In this document: piece by piece, positions 22,341 through 32,608 of the stretch | Numbering within the stretch: the first letter of the stretch is position 1 | Layout: every line of letters starts with the position of its first letter | Source of the DNA: Turnera subulata | Lineage: Eukaryota > Streptophyta > Magnoliopsida > Malpighiales > Passifloraceae | Reading direction: 5' to 3' | Length of the DNA: 64,000 nt | Assembly (NCBI GenBank): GCA_028386065.3 | Contig: JAKUCV010004339.1 | Location: 100,575 to 164,574 of the forward strand | Translations under genes and position numbers: made by a program | The notes under the pieces: generated by a model | What the model was told of the DNA's origin: nothing | Databases searched by the model: none | The model's input: only the letters and a program-made list of their open reading frames with translations

Positions 22341-23489
22341 ATGGCAGAAGCAGGTTCAAAACAGGCTACATCAAGTACACAATCAGGAGTGATGGCTTCC
22401 ACATCTAGATGGTCGAGGATCTCAGTATCTAGTTCGATGCTTGCTGTGGAGATATTTGACGGTACCGATCATTTTGGCATATGGCAGTGTGAGGTCCTTG
22501 ACTCACTATTCCAGCAGGGACTTGATGTTGCTATTGAAGAAGAGAAACCTGACGATATCAGTGACAAGGAGTGGGCCGACGTAAACAAGCTGACATGCGG
22601 AACAATTCGATCATGCTTGTCCAAGGAGCAGAAATATGCATTAAAAAACGAAGTTTCTACACACAAACTGTGGAAGGCATTGGAAGACACTTTCTTGAAG
22701 AAGAGTGGTCAGAATAAGCTTTTAATGAAGAAGAGATTGTTCCGGTTCGAGTATCAATTAGGTTCTACGATGAATGAACACATTACTCTGTTTAAAAAAT
22801 TAGTAGCAGACCTGTTCAATTTAGATGTTATATTTGAAGATGAAGACTTGGCTTTGATGCTGTTATCATCTCTTCCCGATGAATTCGAGCACCTGGAGAC
22901 TACACTACTTCATGGGAAGGAGAATTTATCATTGGAGGCTGTATGTTCTGCTTTGTATAGTCACGAGTTGAGACATCAAGATAAAGTGAAGAACAAAGCA
23001 CCTGCAGCAGATGAAGCCTTAGTGGCTAGAGGACGACAGCAAGGCCAGTCAAAGGGGAGAAGAGGAAGATCCAAGTCGAGAAGCAAAGTTGCCAAAGATG
23101 AGTGTGCCTTTTGTCATGAGAAAGGGCATTGGAAGAAAGACTGTCCGAAGTTGAAAAAGAAGGGAAAGACTCCACAAGATGCAAATGTTGCAGAATGCAA
23201 GAGCGATGCAGAGTCAGATACTTCTTTGGTTGCTTCACCTTCAACATCACACATTGATGAATGGATTTTGGATTCTGGTTGCACCTACCATATGTGCCCT
23301 ATTCGGGAATGGTTCTTTGACCTTGAAGAGCTCAATGGCGGGGTTGTTTTCATAGGTAATGACAATCCATGTAAAACAGCGGGGATAGGTTCAATCAAGC
23401 TGAAAAATCATGATGGATCTACCAGAATTTTGAGAGATGTTCAATATGTTCCAGAGTTGAAGAAGATTCTCATTTCTTTGGGGGCTTAG
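22341..23489 (+). CDS. Copia D gag and protease region
   Basis: The ATG at 22341 opens 382 codons. The gag part spans residues about 30-235. A CCHC zinc knuckle (CAFCHEKGHWKKDC) at about 254-267 marks the nucleocapsid. The aspartic protease starts with WILDSGCTYHMCP at about 307-319, holding the catalytic D-S-G. The frame ends at 23487-23489, directly after the ISLGA block, because of a 1-nt loss at about 23479; in intact relatives translation runs on into integrase. Capsid-like assembly and polyprotein cleavage are the family roles. Confidence 0.85.
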   Translation: MAEAGSKQATSSTQSGVMASTSRWSRISVSSSMLAVEIFDGTDHFGIWQCEVLDSLFQQGLDVAIEEEKPDDISDKEWADVNKLTCGTIRSCLSKEQKYALKNEVSTHKLWKALEDTFLKKSGQNKLLMKKRLFRFEYQLGSTMNEHITLFKKLVADLFNLDVIFEDEDLALMLLSSLPDEFEHLETTLLHGKENLSLEAVCSALYSHELRHQDKVKNKAPAADEALVARGRQQGQSKGRRGRSKSRSKVAKDECAFCHEKGHWKKDCPKLKKKGKTPQDANVAECKSDAESDTSLVASPSTSHIDEWILDSGCTYHMCPIREWFFDLEELNGGVVFIGNDNPCKTAGIGSIKLKNHDGSTRILRDVQYVPELKKILISLGA

Positions 23490-23547
23490 AATCAAAAGGT
23501 CTAGTTGTCACTATCCGAGATGGAATTCTTAAGCAACATCAGGAGCA

Positions 23548-24228
23548 TTGGTGATGTTAAAAGGCGTGAGGAAGAATAATCTGTATTACTACCAAGGTAG
23601 TACAGTAATTGGGGTAGTTGCAGCAGTAACTTCTAAAAGCAAGAAGGATGCAGAGGCAACAAAGCTATGGCATATGCGTTTGGGACATGCTGGTGAAAAA
23701 TCCTTGCAGATTCTTGCCAAACAGGGATTGTTGAAAGGTACGAAGACTTGCAAATTGAAATTTTGTGAGCATTGTGTTCTGGGAAAGCAACGAAGAGTGA
23801 AGTTTGGTACTGCTATCCATGATACCAAGAGGATTTTGGACTATGTGCATTCAGATGTGTGGGGACCTGCTAAGACTCTATCCTTTGGAGGTAGACACTA
23901 TTTTGTCACTTTTGTTGATGATTTTTCCAGAAGAGTGTGGCTGTTTACAATGAAGAAGAAGGATGAAGTGCTTGGGATTTTCCTTAAGTGGAAAACTCAG
24001 GTTGAGAACCAGACAGGAAGAAAGATTAAAGTTCTCCGAACAGACAATAGTGGAGAATATACAAGTGATCCGTTCTTGAAGATATGCCAAGATTGTGGCA
24101 TAGCTCGGCACTCTACAGTCAGAAAAACACCACAGCAGAACGGGGTGTCAGAGCGTATGAACAAGACATTGATGGAGAAAATCGTTGTATGCTGTCTAAT
24201 GCGGGTTAAGCAGAAATTTTTGGGCTGA
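23548..24228 (+). pseudogene. Copia D integrase segment, frameshifted at both ends
   Basis: Carries the GAG-pre-integrase/HHCC zinc region (WHMRLGHAGEKSL ... CEHCVLGKQRR), then the integrase core with catalytic Asp in HSDVWGP, the second Asp in LRTDNSGEY, and PQQNGVSERMN holding the Glu. It has no ATG at its start: it is joined to gag-protease by two 1-nt deletions (about 23479 and 23533) and to RT by two more (about 24184 and 24208). Confidence 0.85.
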
Positions 24229-24232
24229 GGCT

Positions 24233-26365
24233 GTGACATATGCTCAACATCTTGTTAATCGGTTGCCATATTCTGCTTTAGGTGGCAAGACCCCTTTGGA
24301 GGTATGGTCTGGAAAACCTGCTACAGATTATGATTCTTTACGTGTGTTTGGCTCCACTGCATACTATCATATGAATGAATCAAAGTTAGATCCACGAGCA
24401 AAAAAGCCTCTATTTATGGGTCTTAATGCTGGAGTGAAGGGATACCGTCTTTGGTGTCTAGAGGCAAAGAAGACTATTATCAGTAGGGATGTTACCTTTG
24501 ATGAATCTGCCATATTGACTAAGGTAAATCCAGAAGAAGCTGGTGGTACTTTACAGCAGGTGGAGTGTGTATCAAAGCAGGTGGAGTTTGAGCCTACTAT
24601 GGTGATCCCAGCTAAGAGCACCAGTGGTAACTCTCCATTAACAGAGGAAGAGTCAGATGAAGAAGAGGTTCCGACCCAAGAACCTACGCAGCAGTTCGAG
24701 TTAATTTCTACTAGTAGACCAAGACGAGAAAGGAGAAAACCAGAACGTCTCATTGAAACGGTGGCCTATGCACTTCTAGTCGTTGATGATGTTCCTTCCA
24801 CTTTTTCAGAAGCCATTCGGAGTTCTGAAAGTAGCAGTTGGGAAGAGGAAATGGAGGAGGAGATGAAATCTCTTCAGAAGAACAAAACATGGAAGTTGAC
24901 ACAACTACCGAAGGGAAAGAGGGCAATTGGATGCAAATGGGTATTTGCTAAGAAAGAAGGATTTCCTAACAAGAGTAATGTTCACTACAAGGCAAGATTG
25001 GTGGCTAAAGGCTATGCTCAGAAGGAGGGAATTGATTATAATGGGGTATTTTCTCCAGTTGTGAAGCATTCCACCATTAGAATTCTGTTGGCCTTGGTAG
25101 CACAGTTGAATTTGGAGCTAGCTCAACTTGATGTGAAGACCGCATTCTTACACGGTGACCTGAAGGAGGAAATCTATATGACTCAGCCAGATGGATACAA
25201 AGTTGCTGGTAAAGAAAATTGGGTATGCAAACTAGACAAGTCGTTGTACGGTTTGAAGCAATCACCAAGACAGTGGTACAAACGATTTGACAGGTTTATG
25301 TTGGGTCAGAAGTATACAAGGCGCAAATACGACCATTGTGTGTATTTGAGAAGACTACAAGATGGGTCCTACATCTATCTACTCTTATATGTTGATGATA
25401 TGCTGATAGTTGCAAAGAGCCAAGTTGAAATTGATAAGTTAAAGGCTCAGTTGAGTGGAGAGTTCGAGATGAAGGATTTGGGAGAAGCAAAGAAGATTCC
25501 CGGCATGGAGATAAGCAGGGACAGAGATGGAGGCAAGCTTTGGCTGACTCAAAAAGAATATTTGAAGAAACTACTACAATGTCTTGGCATGAATGAAGGG
25601 CCAAAACCTGTAGGTACTCCACTTGCTCCTCATTTGAAGCTTAGCAGTCAGTTATCTCTGCAGACAGATGAAGAACGAGAGTACATGGCAAAAGTTCCTT
25701 ATGCCAATGTAGTTAGAAGCTTGATGTATGCAATGGTGTGTATGAGACCGGATATTTCACAAGCTGTTAGTGTTGTGAGCAGATACATGCATGATCCTGG
25801 CAGAGGTCATTGGCAAGCTGTGAAATGGATTCTTCGGTATATCAAAGATACCGTAAATGTTGGCTTAATGTTTGAGAAGGATGAATCACTTGGTCAAGAA
25901 GTGGTTGGATATTGTGATTCTGACTATGCAGGAGATTCGGATAAGCGAAGTTCGACGACGGGCTGTTTGTTCACTTTAGCAAAAGCCCCTATTAGTTGGA
26001 AGTCCACTTTACAGTCAACGGTGGCTTTGTCTACAACAGAGGCAGAGTATATGGCTATTACAGAAGCTGTGAAGGAGGCAATTTGGCTTTATGGATTGCT
26101 CAAAGACTTGGGGGTTGGTCAGAAACAACTTGTGGTATATTCTGACAGTCAGAATGCTATTCATTTAGCGAAGAATCAAGTCTTTCATGCACGGATGAAG
26201 CACATTGATGTTCGCTATCTTTTTGTGCGAGAAATTTTTGAAGAAGAAGAGATACTTCTCAAGAAGATTTTGACAACAGAGAATCCTGTAGATATGATGA
26301 CCAAGGTGATGACAAGGGCCAAGTTTGAACATTGTTTAGACTTGGTCGATATTCTGCACATTTGA
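24233..26365 (+). CDS. Copia D reverse transcriptase and RNase H
   Basis: 710 open codons with no break. Order: end of integrase ([17 protein letters not shown]), a variable linker with acidic stretch, RT beginning at about residue 205 ([19 protein letters not shown]), the RT active site YVDDMLIV at about 395, then RNase H with YCDSDYAGD and TTEAEYMA. Catalytic residues look intact. One oddity is [11 protein letters not shown] where the family usually has ILGM. Alone it lacks an upstream start; it is the 3' part of a broken polyprotein. Confidence 0.88.
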   Translation: MTYAQHLVNRLPYSALGGKTPLEVWSGKPATDYDSLRVFGSTAYYHMNESKLDPRAKKPLFMGLNAGVKGYRLWCLEAKKTIISRDVTFDESAILTKVNPEEAGGTLQQVECVSKQVEFEPTMVIPAKSTSGNSPLTEEESDEEEVPTQEPTQQFELISTSRPRRERRKPERLIETVAYALLVVDDVPSTFSEAIRSSESSSWEEEMEEEMKSLQKNKTWKLTQLPKGKRAIGCKWVFAKKEGFPNKSNVHYKARLVAKGYAQKEGIDYNGVFSPVVKHSTIRILLALVAQLNLELAQLDVKTAFLHGDLKEEIYMTQPDGYKVAGKENWVCKLDKSLYGLKQSPRQWYKRFDRFMLGQKYTRRKYDHCVYLRRLQDGSYIYLLLYVDDMLIVAKSQVEIDKLKAQLSGEFEMKDLGEAKKIPGMEISRDRDGGKLWLTQKEYLKKLLQCLGMNEGPKPVGTPLAPHLKLSSQLSLQTDEEREYMAKVPYANVVRSLMYAMVCMRPDISQAVSVVSRYMHDPGRGHWQAVKWILRYIKDTVNVGLMFEKDESLGQEVVGYCDSDYAGDSDKRSSTTGCLFTLAKAPISWKSTLQSTVALSTTEAEYMAITEAVKEAIWLYGLLKDLGVGQKQLVVYSDSQNAIHLAKNQVFHARMKHIDVRYLFVREIFEEEEILLKKILTTENPVDMMTKVMTRAKFEHCLDLVDILHI

Positions 26366-26464
26366 GTTGGCGCCAGATGGCGCAAGTTGTAAGCACCAAG
26401 GCTGCTCTTTATTTGATTGAGAAGAAAGAGAATTGGTGGAACTACAAAACACCAAGGTGGAGAT

Positions 26465-27039
26465 TGTTGAATAGTGGTGTTTTGTTTTGAATCCCACATC
26501 TATTAGGAAGTAAGTGTGAGGGGTTTGAAAAGGCTATAAATAAGACCCCTCACATCCCTTTGAAACCATCCTAAAAATTAGAGTACATTGTATCCTAACA
26601 ATTGTACTAAATACTCTTCTCCTAGTAAAAAGAGCAGGCCTTTTTCTAGTGGTGCTCCGGAGACGTAGGCAAAATTGGCCGAACTCCGTTATCAAGTTTG
26701 AGTGTGTTCTTTCTTTATTATTCTGTCTTTAATTTCCGCATTTGTTTATTTTGCGTAGTATTCAACATTGGCTGGCAAAGCCGCCTTGTTTCATTTGTTG
26801 GCCGGCTAAGCCGGCTTTGTCGGGTATAGGTTGTGAATTAAAATACTGTGCAAGTGAGTCCTGTCTAGGAGGCTGGGTTTTAAATGAACCATTATTCCTC
26901 CAGTCTTTCCTGAGATTTATCTTGGGATGATAATTTTGTCTAAGGAGATAGGCTAGGCCATCTTTCCTGGGAATTATCGAATCAGTTCAATTCACTAGTT
27001 GTTTGTTGTAGTGGGGAATTTACCCGAGTTTCCCCAACA
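26465..27039 (+). repeat. 3' LTR of copia D
   Basis: 575 bp, nearly identical to the 5' LTR apart from an insertion near 26760-26785. Contains GCCGGC-TAA-GCCGGC at about 26802-26816. Confidence 0.9.
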
Positions 27040-27694
27040 CTAACCACCTAATTCCAGCAAACAATGAATGGAAATAGGGAATCTAGGACATTGACTAGCC
27101 AGTAACTTGATAAGCTATAAAGTAAACAAAGCAATGAGAAGTGCAATTACTAGCAGATCTATTATCAAGATTATCCACCAACCTCCTTGTTGTTGCGGGA
27201 CCAGGATTAAAGATTGAAGTTCATGACATATAGCTTCCAATTATGCCATTGTGTCTTGTAGTTCCTTATAGACCTGATGTAACAGCAGTAATATTAAAAT
27301 TATAGAATAACTGTATGTATTATTTCAGGGATCAGAAACAATTTGTCAGATTTCAGGTGAAACGCCCCGACCCGTATTTACCGTACACAATAAACACGTG
27401 CCGGAACTGTGACAACCTAACCCAACATAATCCAGCATACAGTGTATACAACAGATAACCGGGCTCAACAGCCCGTAATAAAAACAACAATAAATAACAA
27501 AACCAGCCCAATGGCCCAATAACTCAAATAACTGCACAGCGGAAGACTTATAACTCACATAAACACTATATGCGACATAGATGCAACCTATGGATCCGAG
27601 CCCTGTCCAAGGGATAACGCCGCAGCCTGTCTGGAATGCACCAAACCTGTACAACAAATAACTCATCCTACGGGATGAAAGCCCGCAGGTGAGG

Positions 27695-27715
27695 GGTGAG
27701 TCCGAAGTGCTCACC
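27695..27715 (-). other. Conserved stem-loop with C(UUCG)G loop
   Basis: On the element sense strand GGTGAG pairs with CTCACC around CACTTCGGA, giving a six-pair stem and a C-TTCG-G tetraloop above a small internal loop. The same 21 nt and about 60 surrounding nt are almost unchanged in the right LTR (32946-32966) and in the diverged solo LTR (51750-51770). Confidence 0.7.
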
Positions 27716-27943
27716 GACGAAGGAAAGACAATCAATATGAACACTGTAAATTACTCAAGTCGAAAACAAGTAAAATCCACCAAAATACACCAAATCGAAA
27801 GACAGAACCCAAAACCAGTCCAAAACCGAAAAGACTCCAATAAAATCCAATTATCCAATTTTATCTTTCCGGGCCCCGTCACGGATAAGCTAGGGTCGTA
27901 CCAGGTTATCAACCTGTTCCTGGTGCCAGATCAAAAAGAACCC

Positions 27944-28275
27944 GGGATCAACATCCCAATATCAAACTCAGGGATCAACATCCCAATCAAACCGGCATCA
28001 ACATGCCCATCACAAGTAACCCAAATCATGGCCACCACAAAACAGTCTCAAACCATCCGGTCGTACCTCTACTTACCACGTGACAATTATATTATCGTTA
28101 TTCAAAATCAAGTCAGAGGGATCAATATCCCTAACTAAAATACCAGGATAGACATCCCAAACCAAACCAAGGATCGACATCCTTGTCACAATTTATTATT
28201 AATCCATTATTCTTAATCCAAAAAGACGCAAGACAAACATCCAAAAACCAATCACACTACTGAGATAAACATCCC
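27944..28275 (-). repeat. Array of covarying mini-palindromes, left LTR of C
   Basis: Seven sites (plus reading): GGGAT-CAAC-ATCCC at 27944 and 27971; GGCAT-CAAC-ATGCC at 27994; AGGGAT-CAAT-ATCCCT at 28117; GGAT-AGAC-ATCC at 28146; AAGGAT-CGAC-ATCCTT at 28169; GAGAT-AAAC-ATCCC at 28262 (one mismatch; perfect in the right LTR). Inner AT and the four-base centre are constrained (sense GTTG, GTCT, GTCG); outer arms vary but remain complementary. Confidence 0.8.
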
Positions 28276-29654
28276 GAACCAAACCACAGCAAATGCAACA
28301 TGCATTAATCAACAAACACATTAACCGAATAATACAGGCACATATTGAAGGAAATCCATCCTCACCTTGGCCGATTACTCAACTCCGGAAAAATGACCGG
28401 TCCGACGCCGGCTCCTCGGGAAGCTGCCCGATATCCAACCTATACCACAAATCAATATACACTCACATAAATGCACATAATCGGTATACTATGATGCCAA
28501 TACTACGAAATACCCCATCCCGGTTCTATATCCTTTATTATCATTTTTACCGAAAATATTTTACCGTACGTATTTCCGAATATAATTTCGGTACCATACT
28601 TTAATTAAAACTCTTTTCAAAATAATTTCATAAAATAATTATAATTTCCCAAAATAATAATTACCATAATTTTCTGAAAAAGAAAACGTATGTATATATA
28701 TATATTCTAAAATATTACATTTCTAATAAAACTATTTACCATAATATAATTACCAAATATTTCCATTTACTATAAATATATATATATTAATCACATGCTG
28801 TATGTTATTTCCTAGAATATATATAATCATAAAAAATTACTCTGAAAATTAAATACAATTTAATATATATATATTTTTATTTCCTAAAGACAAAATACTT
28901 TTCCAACAATTATAAATCAACATAATTATATATATTTCAGAAATATAAATTATGTGTACCATATTTATATTTCCAAAGTTAGTTATCATAATTTTCCAGA
29001 AAATTAATTACGTAATTATAATTTCTAGAAAATATATATACAATATTTATCTTTTTCCTAATTATATATAATAACTTTTTTTTCATAACAAAACATAATT
29101 ATCAAGGTACATATATACATATATTTTTCTCTAAAACCATAAGTCATACTTTCTATATTTTTCTCAAGTAAATATATATTTTTTTTGAAAATTAAATACC
29201 AGTAATTATATAAACAGATTTATATATATATATATATTTAAAAAAAAAATAAAACGAACCCAACCCGTCAACCCAGGCCCAGGGAGGCGCTACCCGGCCG
29301 CGACCCGCCTAGAGGAATCGGATCCTCACCTTAAGAACGGCGGCGGCGGCGCGACGCAGCGCGAGGAAGGTGTCGCGAGGTGCGGCGAGGTGCAGCGACT
29401 CCATAGGCGGTGGAAAGGCGGCACGAGGCGTCACGGCGGCTGAGCTGAGCGGAGGAGAAGCAGATCTGCAGGTCTGCTCGCGGATCAACGCTCGCCGGCT
29501 GCGCGTCTTGCGGCGGAAGGCGACAGGGGAGACGGCTTCGAGGTCGCGTCGGCATGGAGAAGAGGCTGGTGGCGGCGGTGCAGCGAACGGCAGCGCGGAT
29601 CGTTCCGGTGTGCACAATGACGGGAAGCTCGGGGGTGACGACACTGTTCATCCC

Positions 29655-29940
29655 ATTTTTTCCCGATTTTCTTCTCTTTTTCTTTTCTATTTTTCTGATT
29701 TTCCAGTAATTCCTTTTCTTGTTTTTCTTTTTTTTTCTTATTTTTCTTTTCCTTCTCTCAGTTTTTCTTTTCTGTTTTTTTTTTCTATTTTTTCTGTTTT
29801 TCTCCTTTTTTTATTTCTTTTCTTTTCTTTTTTTTATTTTTCCTTTCTTTTTTTCTCTCTTTTTTTTTTTCTCTCTTTTTCTTTTTTCTCTCTTTTTCTT
29901 TTTCTTCTCCTCTCCGCTCTTCCTCTCCTTCTACTGCTTC
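29655..29940 (-). repeat. Polypyrimidine/polypurine tract in LTR
   Basis: About 285 bp almost purely T with scattered C on plus, i.e. A/G-rich on the element sense strand. Present in both LTRs (right copy about 34905-35185). Phe/Leu/Ser-rich frames here are artefacts. Confidence 0.8.
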
Positions 29941-30421
29941 CAACTTTTATAACCGGTAATTGAACTGTTACACTTGTGATAACAATAATGCAGCTTGTCT
30001 GCATTATTGAAGCGAGTCCGGTCCGGACCAGAAAATAACTGATACCCCCTTAGTTATTTTCCGGTGTGATTTTCCGAGAAATTCCGGAAACCCGAAAAAT
30101 ACCAACTTAGGCCCGAAAAATCCACGGAAAAATCACGAGCGCGGGAAAACTCTCGTTTCGAAAAACGACGCCCGATTTACCTTGAATTAATTACCCAAGA
30201 TTAATTCAACAGTAAATCACGGTAAAAAGACTTTTACAGTCCCGGTAAAAATCAAAAATTTTACCCGGGCTGTTACAGTCTATTCACCTTAAAAAGAATT
30301 TCGTCCCCTAAATTCCGTCTTATCTGTGGGTCCTACCACGATAAGCTTCTGGCACACTCTGCCAGGTGTCCAATCTCAACCCGAGATACTGCTTATACCC
30401 TTAAGCGACTTCTCATCCTCT

Positions 30422-30430
30422 TATAAATAC
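30422..30430 (+). promoter_or_regulatory. TATA box upstream of antisense frame 1
   Basis: tataaatac about 42 nt before the frame at 30464, with the transcript start expected near 30450; supports a plus-strand promoter inside element C (inference). Confidence 0.5.
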
Positions 30431-30463
30431 CAAACCTCATAACTGAGACACTCACTCTCAGCC

Positions 30464-30841
30464 TTGGACTCTCCACTCCGATCTCGAACAACCTCTGACT
30501 CCGAGAACAACAGCTACATCGGTGGCACTGCTTTCCCGACAAGCTCCGATGAAGAACCTCCGAAGAAGCGCTTCAAAACCAACATCATCGGCCTGAAGGA
30601 ACACATGGTGGTCTCTCGAAGACGCCGGAAGAAGCGTGCTCCCAAAGAAGCTGAGGATCGAAAGGGCAAAGCGACGGCTGAAAGCAGCACACCGCAGCAG
30701 ACTCTGGCGCAGTTGAATGTCTCACTGAAGAAGATCAGCTCGGCGGTGGCGCAAATCGAACTGGCGTGCGCGGAACTCTTCCCTCATATGAAGAACGTAC
30801 AAAAACTTGTAAAAGACCTTGAGAAGCAAGTAGCTCAATAG
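30464..30841 (+). CDS. Antisense frame 1 of element C, nuclear-type basic protein
   Basis: 125 open codons on the strand opposite to element C. Not recognised. Visible features: Ser-rich start, PPKKRFK at about 33-39 and SRRRRKKRAPK at about 51-61 (basic clusters like nuclear localisation signals), and a heptad-like C-terminal half (LAQLNVSLKKISSAVAQIEL... LVKDLEKQV) fitting a coiled coil. Codons are GC-ending, unlike the AT-rich surroundings. The frame has TTG where ATG is expected (agccttggac would be agccatggac), so either a start mutation or initiation at the downstream ATG near 30605. A TATA box lies 5' and aataaataaaataaa lies 3' (about 30875-30889). Role unknown. Confidence 0.55.
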   Translation: MDSPLRSRTTSDSENNSYIGGTAFPTSSDEEPPKKRFKTNIIGLKEHMVVSRRRRKKRAPKEAEDRKGKATAESSTPQQTLAQLNVSLKKISSAVAQIELACAELFPHMKNVQKLVKDLEKQVAQ

Positions 30842-31538
30842 AGTACTTCTTCTCCGTTGTAAAACTATTATTAAATAAATAAAATAAATTTCCTTTTTAA
30901 ATCAAAATCTCTTGTGTTATGAAATCTCTCGTTAAACAGGAAAATAAAACATCTCAAGCAAAGTAAAAATCAACTATATGAATATAAAATCAAATATAAG
31001 GAAATTAAAAACAAAACTCGTTTAACAAAATCAAAACAAGAGAAATTAAAACAAAACATGTTTTCATGATTAGCGCCCAAATCGGTCCTAAGCATCCTCG
31101 ATCCCGAGAAACGTGACATACGGAGCTAACGGTGACGATCACGAGAGCGTCTTGTGTCCCACGAAAGGAACGTTACCCACTTGTTCACAATTTCTGCATG
31201 AGCCAAAAACGTCTGTCAAGTCTCGTATCTCTCCACGATGTCCGAACAGCTGTAAACTTGTCGCACATGCGCACTACTCGAGGTGTGGTCCCATCAGTCC
31301 AGCCTCAATGGTCACGGATGCATGTGATAAAAGATGCAAGGAAAATATAGAAAAGCCATAAAAAGAAAGGACAAGGTAGCCAGAGCGAAAGAAAATCATA
31401 AGATGGAAAAAGGCTGAAAAACTCTGGCATTGTAACCCGAAAAACGTATAAAGCAACGAGGCAATAAATGAAGGCAACGACAAGTTTCAAAAAGCAAATC
31501 TTGAAAATCGAAAACAATAATCACGCTCCCCATAAGTT

Positions 31539-31547
31539 TATATAAGA
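31539..31547 (+). promoter_or_regulatory. TATA box upstream of antisense frame 2
   Basis: ttatataag about 140 nt before the conserved open frame and about 185 nt before its first ATG (31724); followed by a CA-rich leader-like stretch. Confidence 0.45.
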
Positions 31548-31678
31548 TGGAGCGGTGAAGTGTAAATTATCAAAAGCATTTTAGAGCAACAAAACGCTAA
31601 GGCAACCAAAACCACAACGCTCAGCAAAAAGAAAATACCCACGCTTCCAAACAGCTTGCTCCATCTTCCGTTTTCTTT

Positions 31679-32335
31679 GTTGAAGGTGCCAACCTAGGCA
31701 GAAGGAACCGTCTGGCCTACAACATGGTCAACGAACGCGCTGAAGAACTACTGAACGAGCTCGGCAGGATGCCACGTCTGGTCTTCGTCGACGAACTCTA
31801 CTCGTCGCGGTTCTTCGTCACTCCAATGGAAGAGGTGTTCTTCCTGGAGGACCATGGCACTCTGAGGACCTCCTACTACGGCTTGGCAAACTCCATCATG
31901 TTCTTCATCTCCGAAAGGCTACAGGAGTTCAACCTGGAGTCCACTTGCCATACCCTGGAGCAAGGTACGTACTACCAGCTCTCGATGATGGCTCAGAGCA
32001 TGCCTAGAGTCACTCGTCTGTCGGTAACTTAGCCCAAGGCCCGACTACTGGTGTGGAACTGCAGAGGAGTCGCAAGGCGTTCTCAGGAGTTTTCGCGTAC
32101 TCTGAGGGACTTGAAGAACCAATACAAACCGAACATGGTTCTTCTGACGGAGACCAAGTGGCAACCTCAAGACGATCACGGTCTCATCCCACTCCGGTTC
32201 CCTCAAGCAAACCGGTTCGAGCTTCCTGGTCAGGACGACAAAGGCGGCATGTGGTTCTCGTGGAGCGACAGCATCCAAGTCAACATCAACAATGACCCCA
32301 CCAACTTCAGGGTCAACGTCGTTCCGAGGCGTTAA
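31679..32335 (+). pseudogene. Antisense frame 2 of element C, EEP-like fragment protein
   Basis: Unrecognised protein whose second half resembles the start of an endonuclease/exonuclease/phosphatase domain as in plant LINE ORF2: LLVWNCRGVARRSQEF, a LKNQYKPNMVLLTET strand-helix block and GGMWFSW. It then stops at VVPRR without the later catalytic blocks. First part: VEGANLGRRNRLAYNMVN, then PRLVFVDELYSSRFFVTPMEE. One nonsense codon at 32030-32032 (TAG) stands where the paralogue at 47136 has TGG. First ATG 31724, but similarity to the paralogue starts upstream at 31679, so an upstream exon or lost start is possible. Strongly GC-ending codons. Antisense to the host element. Confidence 0.65.
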
Positions 32336-32596
32336 ATGTATTTTTATTATTTTCTATAAAATATCAATGTAATATTTTTGCTTGTAATCAAAATATTAGT
32401 ATTATTAATAATATTTGTATTTCCGCTTATTTATGGCATCATTACCTCTTATGTGTATGCTCTGCGACAGCTGGCATCCCTTGACTGGATCCATAATGCA
32501 CTAACTAAATGATATAAAATAATAAATAAATGGAGCGAACTATGCAACAAGACAACAAACACACAAGGACTGCCCAACAAAGACCTAACGCCCGCT

Positions 32597-32608
32597 CCGC
32601 TACCAAAA
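32597..32608 (-). other. Primer-binding site of element C
   Basis: The minus strand carries TGGTAGCGGAGC two to three bases beyond the right LTR boundary (plus gctccgctacca), like the initiator tRNA-Met type. Fixes minus orientation. The core spans about 32595-32606. Confidence 0.7.

Larger units (their letters stand above)
21719..27039 (+). mobile_element. Full-length Ty1/copia element D, recently inserted
   Basis: LTRs at 21719-22269 and 26465-27039 with TGTTGAATAG...CCCCAACA ends and a perfect 5-bp duplication CTAAC (21714-21718, 27040-27044). PBS at 22272; purine tract caaggtggagat before 26465. Coding order is gag, protease, integrase, reverse transcriptase, RNase H, the copia order (TNT1-94/Tork-like by overall look). 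The polyprotein is broken by several 1-nt indels between gag-protease and RT, so this copy is not autonomous now. The 3' LTR has about 25 extra bp near 26760-26785 (a repeated ttggctggcaaagccgcc). Confidence 0.92.
27358..30277 (-). repeat. Left (3') LTR of element C
   Basis: 2920 bp of distinct zones (plus reading): conserved GC-balanced zone with hairpins (27358-28600), AT-rich zone with many tatata runs (28600-29250), GC-rich zone (29270-29650), near-pure pyrimidine tract (29655-29940), and a conserved terminal zone. Open frames on both strands in the GC-rich zone are not convincing genes. Confidence 0.9.

Noticed and set aside
29370..29963. Long plus-strand frame across the GC-rich and T-rich LTR zone (also at 34621-35202)
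   Set aside because: Composition-driven: the first half is a GC-rich zone open in several frames, the second half is a poly-pyrimidine tract giving Phe/Leu/Ser runs. The element is read on the other strand.
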